Notes under the pieces: generated by a model
What the model was told of the DNA's origin: nothing
The model's database searches: none
The model's input: the letters and a program-made list of their open reading frames with translations, nothing else
NCBI RefSeq assembly: GCF_049671045.1
Contig: NZ_JBATUH010000015.1
Span: 41,902-105,901 of the forward strand
Source: Parvibaculum sp049671045
GTDB lineage: Bacteria > Pseudomonadota > Alphaproteobacteria > Parvibaculales > Parvibaculaceae
Reading direction: 5' to 3'
Length of the DNA stretch: 64,000 bases
Part shown: in pieces, positions 54,527 through 61,975 of the stretch
Numbering within the stretch: the first letter of the stretch is position 1
How the letters are laid out: every line of letters begins with the position of its first letter
Program-made: the position numbers and the translations under genes

Positions 54527-55076
54527 AGAGTCCGAGAAACCAGCCGCTCCCGTCGTGGCGCCAGCTCCGATCGCGCCGATCAAGAGAACGGGCGCGCGCA
54601 CCGCTCCTTCCATCATCTCCACCGATCTGGTGGTGCATGGCAATCTCACCGCGAGCGGCGACATCCAGGTCGACGGAACGGTCGAAGGCGATATTCGCAG
54701 CCAGTCGCTGACGGTCGGCGAGAAAGCCTCTATCAACGGCGAGATCGTGGCCGACGACATCGTCATCCGCGGCCGCGTGATCGGTACCATTCGGGGACGG
54801 CGCGTCCAGCTTTCGTCCACATCCCATGTCGAGGGCGACATTCTGCACGAGGCGCTGGCCGTAGAAACGGGCGCGTTCTTCGAGGGCAATTGCCGCCATT
54901 CCGACGATCCGATCAGCCAGCCGGCCGCCGCGCCGAAGCCGGCCGCGCCTTCCCGCCCGGCGGGTGCCGCTCCTCTCGCCGTCCCGCGCCCGATGGCGCC
55001 GCGCCCGGCCGAGGCCGCGAGCCCGGTCGTCGTGGGCGATGGCGGCGTCGTGGTGAAGCGGCCCGCGGCCCAGTAA
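54504..55076 (+). CDS. Bactofilin
   Basis: The 190-residue cytoskeletal protein has a central beta-helical bactofilin domain (about 40-140: IISTDLVVHGNLTASGDIQVDGTVEGDIRS, then repeated GEIVADDIVIRGRVIGTI turns) flanked by disordered Pro/Ala-rich ends. Bactofilins assemble without nucleotide and localise peptidoglycan enzymes. Overlap of 23 bases with the M23 peptidase gene is the arrangement known from Caulobacter and Helicobacter shape modules, so this pair probably shapes or remodels the cell wall. A terminator follows. Confidence 0.92.
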   Translation: MFSRNKGKESEKPAAPVVAPAPIAPIKRTGARTAPSIISTDLVVHGNLTASGDIQVDGTVEGDIRSQSLTVGEKASINGEIVADDIVIRGRVIGTIRGRRVQLSSTSHVEGDILHEALAVETGAFFEGNCRHSDDPISQPAAAPKPAAPSRPAGAAPLAVPRPMAPRPAEAASPVVVGDGGVVVKRPAAQ

Positions 55077-55103
55077 GCCAACACGTCGGACCCAAATTCG
55101 CTG

Positions 55104-55134
55104 ACGGCTGCCTCTTCACGGGGGCGGCCGTTTT
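55104..55134 (+). terminator. Rho-independent terminator of the bactofilin gene
   Basis: ACGGCTGCC pairs with GGCGGCCGT (nine pairs, one T.G) around a loop, followed by TTT after the stem's own terminal T. It lies 27 bases after the stop. Confidence 0.75.
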
Positions 55135-55195
55135 GCGTTGGCGCCGGGTTCCATGTGATCGTCGTCGCCGCATCCAGCGGAGGCGGGCAAGAGCC

Positions 55196-55822
55196 ATGAA
55201 GGTTTCCGGTCTCATTCTGGCAGGTGGCCGCGCAAGCCGGATGGGCGGCGGCGACAAATGCCTCATCGCCATCGGCGGGCGGAGCATTCTCGCGCATCTG
55301 ATCGAGAGGCTCGCGCCGCAGGTCGAAACGCTCGCGATCGGCGCCAATGGCGACCCTGCCCGGTTCGAGGCATTCGGGCTTCCAGTGCTGCCGGACGCCA
55401 GTTCCGGCGGCACGGTGCCTGCCGAAAACGAAGGACCGCTTGCGGGCATTGTCGCCGGGCTCGGCTGGGCCGAAGCGCGCGGGCAGGATGCGCTGCTCGC
55501 CGTCTCCGGCGATACGCCCTTCATACCCCGCACGCTTGGAAGGAGCCTCGCCGCCGCAATGAGCGCGGCCCCTGCGCGCTGCGCCGTGGCGCGATTTGGC
55601 GGAGAGCCCTATCCGCTCGCCGCGCTATGGGCGACGAGCCTGCGGAGTGATGTCGAGAAGCGATTTCGTGCAGGAGAGCGCGCCGTGCGGATCGTTCAGC
55701 GTTCCCTCGGCGCGGCTCACGCCGATTTCGATGGCGGCTACGATCCCTTTCTCGGCGCGAACACGCCCGCGGATATCGAGGCGCTGGAAGCGCTGTGGGA
55801 GAGCGGCGCCGTCAGAGACTGA
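55196..55822 (+). CDS. mobA: Molybdenum cofactor guanylyltransferase
   Basis: MobA attaches GMP to molybdopterin to make the MGD cofactor. The 208-residue protein has the nucleotidyltransferase loop LILAGGRASRMGGGDK at residues 6-21, NEGPLAGIVAGL and VSGDTPFIP. The ATG at 55196 follows GGAGG at a slightly long spacing. It is convergent with prfB; a perfect hairpin CCGTCAG-AGA-CTGACGG (55809-55825) overlaps the stop and may end both transcripts. Confidence 0.92.
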   Translation: MKVSGLILAGGRASRMGGGDKCLIAIGGRSILAHLIERLAPQVETLAIGANGDPARFEAFGLPVLPDASSGGTVPAENEGPLAGIVAGLGWAEARGQDALLAVSGDTPFIPRTLGRSLAAAMSAAPARCAVARFGGEPYPLAALWATSLRSDVEKRFRAGERAVRIVQRSLGAAHADFDGGYDPFLGANTPADIEALEALWESGAVRD

Positions 55823-55834
55823 CGGCCCGTCTCC

Positions 55835-56966
55835 TCAGGCGATGTCTTCGACCGGCTGCTCCGGCCCGCCGCGCACACGGGCGGCGAGCGCCGCGGCCAT
55901 GAACTCGTCGAGGCCGCCATCGAGCACGTCCGATGGCGTCGGGCTTTCGACGCCCGTCCTCAGGTCCTTCACCATCTGATAGGGCTGGAGGACGTAGGAG
56001 CGGATCTGATGGCCCCAGCCGATATCCGTCTTGCTCGCGGCCTCGGCATTGGCGGCGGCTTCGCGCTTCTCGAGTTCGAGTTCGTAGAGACGGGCGCGCA
56101 GCATGTTCCAGGCCGTCGCCCGGTTCTTGTGCTGCGAACGCTCGTTCTGACAGGCGACGACGATGCCGGTCGGCAGATGGGTGATGCGGACGGCGCTGTC
56201 CGTCGTGTTGACGTGCTGGCCGCCAGCGCCCGAGGAGCGATAGGTGTCGATGCGGCAGTCGCTTTCCTTGACGTCGATGTTGATCGAGTCGTCCACCACC
56301 GGATAGACCCAGACGCTCGAAAAGCTCGTATGACGCCGCGCATTGGAGTCGTAAGGCGAAATGCGGACGAGGCGATGAACGCCGGATTCCGTCTTGAGCC
56401 AGCCGAACGCATTGTGGCCCTTGACGATGACGGTCGCCGATTTGATGCCGGCTTCTTCGCCGTCATGGCGTTCGACCAGTTCGACCTTGTAGCCCTTGCG
56501 CTCCGCCCAGCGCGTGTACATGCGCAGCAGCATCTGCGCCCAGTCCTGGCTTTCGGTGCCGCCGGCGCCGGAATGCACTTCGAGATAGGCGTCGTTGCCG
56601 TCCGCCTCGCCTGCAAGCAGGGTTTCGATCTCGGCCTTGCGCGCGTCCTCATGCACCGCCTTGAGGGCTTCTTCAGCCTCCCTGACGATGCCCTCGTCGC
56701 CTTCCATCTCGCCGAGTTCGATCAGCTCGAGATTGTCATTGAGTGCGGTTTCGAGGCGCAGATAGGCGTTGATCGCCGCGTCGAGGCGCGTCCGCTCGCT
56801 CATCAGCGCACGCGCCTGCGCGGGATCGTTCCAGAAATTGGGATCCTCGGCTCGGGCGTTCAGTTCATCGAGGCGTTTGCGGGCTGTATCCCAGTCAAAG
56901 ATGCCTCCTCAGCAGTCCCAAGGACTGCTTGATTTCGTCGGCTATGCCCTGGGTCTCGGCACGCAT
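55835..56966 (-). CDS. prfB: Peptide chain release factor 2, with programmed +1 frameshift
   Basis: RF2 ends translation at UGA and UAA. The ATG at 56966 opens a 23-codon frame (MRAETQGIADEIKQ...) that stops at an in-frame TGA (56897-56895) directly after CTT. Six bases before is AGGAGG. Slipping at CTT-TGA-C into the +1 frame gives a continuous 376-residue protein, the normal RF2 length. The release-active GGQ is in GAGGQHVNTTD. The anticodon-mimic tripeptide is SPY (RISPYDSNA) where the E. coli protein has SPF. The frameshift lets UGA termination efficiency, and hence RF2 level, control its own synthesis. Confidence 0.95.
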
Positions 56967-57011
56967 TTTTCTGTCTCCTCTGAATCAGGCGCGGAAAATA
57001 GGCTGAACGGC

Positions 57012-57029
57012 GGCGGGTGTAAACCCGCC
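57012..57029 (-). terminator. Hairpin at the 3' end of the PBP1A gene
   Basis: GGCGGGT-GTAA-ACCCGCC, a perfect seven-pair stem 33 bases past the PBP1A stop. No T-run follows on the minus strand, so its strength as a terminator is uncertain. Confidence 0.4.
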
Positions 57030-57062
57030 CTCGGCGATCGCATGCGCTTCAGCCGCGCCGTC

Positions 57063-59558
57063 TCAATAAAGCCCGCCGGTTCCCGACGTGATGCTGTCGC
57101 CGCTCGCCGCGCCCGATGTCCCGCTGTCGAAATCGGTCACGGGTGCGCCGGTGACGACGCCAAGCGTCGGCGTGCCCGAGGCGGTTTGCGGCTCGGTGCC
57201 TTCCTTGAAGGCTTCGAGGATCACGTTCGGATCACTGGATGATGCAAGCTGGCCGCTCTTCGCATCGATCTTGACCAGATTGATGCCGGGCGGAATGCGG
57301 AACGGGATCGCGGGCTCGCCACCGACTTCTTCCATCATGATGTCGCGGAAAATCGGCGCGGCGGTGCGCCCGCCCGTCTCGGCCCGGCCAAGCGGCGTCG
57401 GATTGTCGTAGCCGACGAAGACGCCGACCACGAGATTGGGCGAATAGCCCATGAACCAGGCGTCGCGCTCGTCGCTCGACGTGCCGGTCTTGCCCGCGAG
57501 AGGCACGGGCACGACCTTCACCGCCGATCCCGTCCCGCGCTGAATGGCGCCTTCGAGCATCGAGGTGATCTGATAGGCGGTCTGCGCGCTTTCGACCTGC
57601 TCGCGATTGTCGGGAAGCTCGGGCGGCAGCTGGTTCGACCAATCCGCATTGCAGTCCGGGCACGGACGATCGTCATGCTTGTAGATCGTGTGGCCCCAAC
57701 GGTCCTGGATGCGGTCGATCAGTGTCGGCGTGACCTTTCGCCCGCCATTGTCGAGGATGGCAAAGGCGCTTGCGAGCCTCATCAGCGTCGTCTCTCCGGC
57801 GCCCAGCGACATGGAAAGAACCGGCTGCATGTTGTCCGTGATGCCGAAGCGGCGGGCATAATCGGCCACGGTATTCATTCCGACGCTCTGTGCGAGGCGC
57901 ACCGTCATGACGTTGCGCGAGCGCTCAAGCCCGAACCGCAGGGTCGAGGGCCCGAAGAAATTGTGCTCGTAGTTCTCCGGCTTCCAGAGCCCGAGCACGG
58001 GCCCCTGATCCATGACGAAAGGCGCGTCGAGCACAAGGCTGGCCGGCGTGAAGCCGTGGTCGAGAGCCGCCGCGTAAACGAAGGGCTTGAAGGACGAGCC
58101 GGGCTGGCGCAGCGCCTGCGTCGCGCGATTGAATTCGCTCTGATCGAAGCTGAAGCCGCCCTGCATGGCGAGCACGCGGCCCGTATGCGGGTCCATCGCG
58201 ATGACGGCGCCATTGACGGCCGGAACCTGGCGCAGCGCGTAGTGATCCGGCGCGGTTTGGCCCTTCTTGTAGATCGGTTCGACACAGATAATGTCGCCGA
58301 CGGCGAGCGCATCGGACGGCTGCTTCAGAGCCGGGCCGAGATACTTGTCGTTGATCGACTTCCGTGCCCAGGACATTTCCGAGAATGGGAGTGTGCCGGT
58401 CTTGATCTCGGTCGAGAATTTGCCGTTGCCGAGTTTTTCGGGGCGCAGTCCGATCTTGGCCGATTGGGGTGACAAATCGAGCACCACGGCCAATGTCCAG
58501 GGCGCCAGGTCTTCGGCGAAGGGCCGCTTGGCGAGGGCCTCATGCCAGTTCTCGCCGGGCTGAAGCGTGGCCACCGCGCCGCGATAGCCGTGGCGGCGGT
58601 CGTAATCCGTCAGCCCCTTGCGAAGCGCGCGGCGGACGATCGCCTGCAGCCTCGTGTCGATGGTGGTGCGGACATTGAGCCCGCCCTCATAGAGCTTCTG
58701 CTCACCAAACTTCGAGTAAAGCTCGCGGCGAACCTCCTCGACGAAATATTGGGTGGAGGCGACCTGCACGCCGACCGGGCGCTGAATGGTGACGAAGGGC
58801 TCGGCGAGCGCCGCGCGTGCCTCCTCGGCCGTGATGGCGCTGTCCTCCTGCATCCGGCCGATCACCCAGTTTCGCCGCGCGATCGCACGATCCCGATGGG
58901 TGTAGGGATTGTAGTTCTCCGGTCCCTTGGGCAAGGAGGCGAGATAGGCCGCTTCGGCGACCGAAAGCTCGTTGAGCGGCTTGCCAAAATAATTGAGCGC
59001 GGCCGCCGCCACGCCATAGCTGCCGCTGCCGAGATAGATTTCGTTCAGATAAAGCTCGAGGATCTTGGCCTTCGAGTAGGCTTTCTCCATTCGCAGCGCG
59101 AGCAGGATTTCCGTGATCTTGCGCTGTGCGTTGCGATCGCGCGTCAGAAGGAAATTGCGCGCCACCTGCTGCGTGATGGTCGACGCGCCGACGAGGCGGC
59201 GATCGTTGATGACGTTGAAGACGTTGTCGACCATGGCGCGGGCGATGCCGACCGGGTCGATGCCGCTATGGGTATAGAAGTGCTTGTCCTCGGCCGCGAG
59301 GAAGGCCTCGATGACGCGGCTCGGGATCGCGTCGATCGGAACATAGAGGCGGCGTTCGCGGGCATATTCCGCGATCAGCGTGCCGTCGCCCGCATGCACG
59401 CGGGTCATGACCGGCGGCTCATAATCGGCGAGCTTGGAATAGTCAGGGAGTTCGATGTTCATCTGCCAGAGCAGATAGCCACCGACGAAAAGCACGCCCG
59501 CGACGCAAACCAGAAAGACCGCCGCCAGAGCCGTCAGAATTTTCCACAATGGGCTCAC
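57063..59558 (-). CDS. mrcA: Penicillin-binding protein 1A (class A, bifunctional)
   Basis: The 831-residue inner-membrane protein has one N-terminal transmembrane helix (about 9-32), a GT51 glycosyltransferase domain with catalytic E90 in AAEDKHFYTHSG and QQVARNFLL, and a transpeptidase domain. The transpeptidase catalytic residues are S488 and K491 in PGSSFKPF, the SRN triad in ERSRNVM and K690 in GKTGTSSDERDAWF. A C-terminal Gly/Ser/Thr tail of about 60 residues follows. It polymerises and cross-links peptidoglycan, and the AmiC-type amidase gene upstream on the same strand fits wall synthesis and cleavage. Confidence 0.95.
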   Translation of the reverse strand: MSPLWKILTALAAVFLVCVAGVLFVGGYLLWQMNIELPDYSKLADYEPPVMTRVHAGDGTLIAEYARERRLYVPIDAIPSRVIEAFLAAEDKHFYTHSGIDPVGIARAMVDNVFNVINDRRLVGASTITQQVARNFLLTRDRNAQRKITEILLALRMEKAYSKAKILELYLNEIYLGSGSYGVAAAALNYFGKPLNELSVAEAAYLASLPKGPENYNPYTHRDRAIARRNWVIGRMQEDSAITAEEARAALAEPFVTIQRPVGVQVASTQYFVEEVRRELYSKFGEQKLYEGGLNVRTTIDTRLQAIVRRALRKGLTDYDRRHGYRGAVATLQPGENWHEALAKRPFAEDLAPWTLAVVLDLSPQSAKIGLRPEKLGNGKFSTEIKTGTLPFSEMSWARKSINDKYLGPALKQPSDALAVGDIICVEPIYKKGQTAPDHYALRQVPAVNGAVIAMDPHTGRVLAMQGGFSFDQSEFNRATQALRQPGSSFKPFVYAAALDHGFTPASLVLDAPFVMDQGPVLGLWKPENYEHNFFGPSTLRFGLERSRNVMTVRLAQSVGMNTVADYARRFGITDNMQPVLSMSLGAGETTLMRLASAFAILDNGGRKVTPTLIDRIQDRWGHTIYKHDDRPCPDCNADWSNQLPPELPDNREQVESAQTAYQITSMLEGAIQRGTGSAVKVVPVPLAGKTGTSSDERDAWFMGYSPNLVVGVFVGYDNPTPLGRAETGGRTAAPIFRDIMMEEVGGEPAIPFRIPPGINLVKIDAKSGQLASSSDPNVILEAFKEGTEPQTASGTPTLGVVTGAPVTDFDSGTSGAASGDSITSGTGGLY

Positions 59559-59721
59559 CGCCCCATCCTTCTCTCGAACATTGCCGATCGCACACGGGGA
59601 GAGGCATATCCGGCCTCCGCGATGCGCCCGACATTTAGCACGGTCTTGCCCCCGATCGAAACCTTCCGGCGAAGGGAGCGTTCGGCTCGGTTAACGGGGC
59701 CGCCGCGCGGCCCGTTAGCTG

Positions 59722-61176
59722 TCAGTTCGGCCCCTCGGCGAGCCGGTCGCCAAAATAGCGGTCTATGGCGCGGACGAAAGAGGTGGCGACGGAGCTGCGC
59801 CATTTCGGCGAGGTCAGCTGCTTTTCGTCGGCGCGATTGGTCAGGAAGCCAAGCTCCACCAGCACGGAAGGCACGTCCGGGGCCTTCAGCACCACGAAGC
59901 CCGCGAAACGGTGCGCAGGGTCCAGAAGCGCCGTCGAGTGGCGCGCGTAATCGACCACGGACCGCGCGAAACGGACGGAGTAGTTCTTGGTCTCGCGCTG
60001 CGCGAGGTCGATCAGAATTCCCGTAACTTCCCTGGACTCGCCCTGAAAATCGATACCGGCGATGACGTCGGAGAGGTTTTCCTTGCGCGCAAGCTCGGCC
60101 GCTTCCTTGTCGGAAGCCGTCTCGGAGAGCGTGTAAATCGACATGCCGCGCACATCGGGCTTCGCAATCGAATCCGCATGGATCGATATGAAGAGATCGG
60201 CATTGCGCTGGCGGGCGATCTGCACGCGCCCCCGCAGAGGGATGAACACGTCCTTGTCGCGCGTCAGGTGAACTTCATAGCGGCCAGTCGCGCGCAGCTT
60301 CTGCGCAAGCTCCTTGCTGAAGGCGAGCACGACATCCTTCTCGACCACGCCGCTCGAACGGCCATGCGTGCCGGGATCGACGCCGCCATGGCCGGGGTCG
60401 ATGACGACGACGCGGCGATGGGGCACCCTCGCCGCGGGATTTTGCGGCGCGGTCACGGCGCGTTCGGGCTTAGGCTCGATCGAGACGGCCTTGTCCGATC
60501 CGGGCAGGCCCGCCGTCCTGAGGAAGCTCGCGCGATCCGTCGGCGCGAGATCGAGCACCACGCGCGGTCCAAAGCCGCCCTGCGGATCGAGCACGAAATT
60601 GCGCGAGACGGAGACAGGCCCGGTCGTATCTATGACGACGCGGAACGTGTTGTTCTGGAATTCGCCATAACGGTAATCCGCGATGACGCCCCGCCCTTTC
60701 TCGCCGCCGCTCTCGGGCAGGCGCGAGGCGAGATCGGGAAAGTCGACAATCACGCGATAAGGATCGGCGAGCGTGTAGACCTGATAGCGGGCCGGCTTGT
60801 TGCCGCTCAGCTCGACCACGAACCGCGTTTCGCCTTCCCGGTCGCCGACGCGGATGCCGGCGATGGCCGAACCGGCCTCGCCGACCGTGGAAGGCCGCGT
60901 CTGAGGCGGAAGCGGCGCCGAAGGCTCGGCCGCCGCGCCCGATGCGGGCGGCAGGGCGGCTTCGTTGAAGAGGCGCGTTAGATCGTCGGGCTGACGCCCG
61001 GAGGCGGTTTCGGCGCGCGGTGGCGAAAGCGGCAACGTGCCGAGAACGCCCTGGGCGGGCTGCGCCACCGCGAAGGGGGCCGAGAAAGCGAAAAAGGCGA
61101 ATGCGACGAGAAGCGGCCGCACGAGCGCTCGCAGCCCTGCTCTCCCCCCAGAGATTCGTCGCAGCTTATTGACCAT
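59722..61176 (-). CDS. N-acetylmuramoyl-L-alanine amidase (AmiC-like)
   Basis: A 484-residue exported amidase that removes the stem peptide from MurNAc at division. The N-terminal hydrophobic segment (about 18-38) is an export signal. An AMIN domain (about 105-215) targets septal peptidoglycan. The Amidase_3 domain has the zinc ligands H263 in IDPGHGG and E279 in VVEKDVVLAF, with the later histidine in ISIHADS. The ATG at 61176 is favoured over the upstream 61194 ATG for the simpler N-terminus. EnvC/NlpD-type activators are not encoded beside it. Confidence 0.93.
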   Translation of the reverse strand: MVNKLRRISGGRAGLRALVRPLLVAFAFFAFSAPFAVAQPAQGVLGTLPLSPPRAETASGRQPDDLTRLFNEAALPPASGAAAEPSAPLPPQTRPSTVGEAGSAIAGIRVGDREGETRFVVELSGNKPARYQVYTLADPYRVIVDFPDLASRLPESGGEKGRGVIADYRYGEFQNNTFRVVIDTTGPVSVSRNFVLDPQGGFGPRVVLDLAPTDRASFLRTAGLPGSDKAVSIEPKPERAVTAPQNPAARVPHRRVVVIDPGHGGVDPGTHGRSSGVVEKDVVLAFSKELAQKLRATGRYEVHLTRDKDVFIPLRGRVQIARQRNADLFISIHADSIAKPDVRGMSIYTLSETASDKEAAELARKENLSDVIAGIDFQGESREVTGILIDLAQRETKNYSVRFARSVVDYARHSTALLDPAHRFAGFVVLKAPDVPSVLVELGFLTNRADEKQLTSPKWRSSVATSFVRAIDRYFGDRLAEGPN

Positions 61177-61975
61177 AACGCACCCGCAGCCCACGCCTTT
61201 GCGATCGCCGATCGCGGCCGGCCCCCTGCTTGTTCATGCTCCGGCCAAGCGCGGCTGAATCAATGAAGCAGGTCTAAACTATTGTGACGAGAATACTTTA
61301 TAAACCGTTACAAGGGCGGAAATTTTTACGGTTTTTCAAGGGTTCGGGTGGTTAATGGGAGGTAGCCCCGGACCGGCGCCGATCCGCGATCAAGCATCTC
61401 TTGCCAAATCAGGATCGTACCAAGTACAAAACAGGGGCTAGCCGGTTTGGCATCCACCCATCGGTCGCCTGGTCACTGAGATCCGGGCTCCCGGGGTCCG
61501 ATTAGCCGAAAGGACGCGACGGACAGGCCCCCGCGACATGCGGAACGGCATTTTGCGGTTTGCCGCCCTTTCAGCCCGACTGTGAACACGGTGCCACACC
61601 GCAAGAGCGAGTTACGCTCGTCCAGCCCCCTTCGTCCCGTGGATGGAGCGAGCGGGCGACGGCAAGTTCCGCCCGCCCCCGGCGTCTTCAGGGGGTAACG
61701 CAAGGTTCCGATGCACGACGCACCGACGCAGTTAAACGGCAGACAGGCAGGACAGGTTCGCTACGCGCACAAGTCTGTCGCCTCACGTCATGCTGCCTGC
61801 GGCGTGCTCGTCTCCTCCTCATTTCAGACCCTTTCCGGCCCCAACGCCGCGCCCATCCTCGATGCGGTGGCGGCGACCGGCCGGATTCATCAAATCGGCG
61901 CCCGCCCGCGCCCGCTCGGCCGCATGAACTTGCGCCTTGCGATTTGCGGCGGATGGCGCCCTGGAGATTCTCTCA
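61177..61975. other. Long intergenic region and probable rne 5' leader
   Basis: 800 bases without a credible gene between divergent amiC and rne. 61260-61345 is AT-rich (TATAAACC, AATTTTTACGG) and probably holds both promoters. Downstream are hairpins such as GAGCG-AGTTA-CGCTC (61608-61622) and GCGGGCG/CGCCCGC near 61654-61676. A long structured leader through which RNase E trims its own mRNA is known in other bacteria; here it is inferred from length and structure only. Confidence 0.45.

Noticed and set aside
55835..56803. prfB as a 322-residue gene starting at the ATG at 56803.
   Set aside because: RF2 is normally about 370 residues and a textbook frameshift site joins the upstream 23-codon frame.
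61470..61560. Sequence resembling part of the RNase P RNA core (a TCCGGGCTCC element).
   Set aside because: The universally conserved GAGGAAAGUC and ACAGAAA elements are absent, and no wider RNase P fold can be traced.
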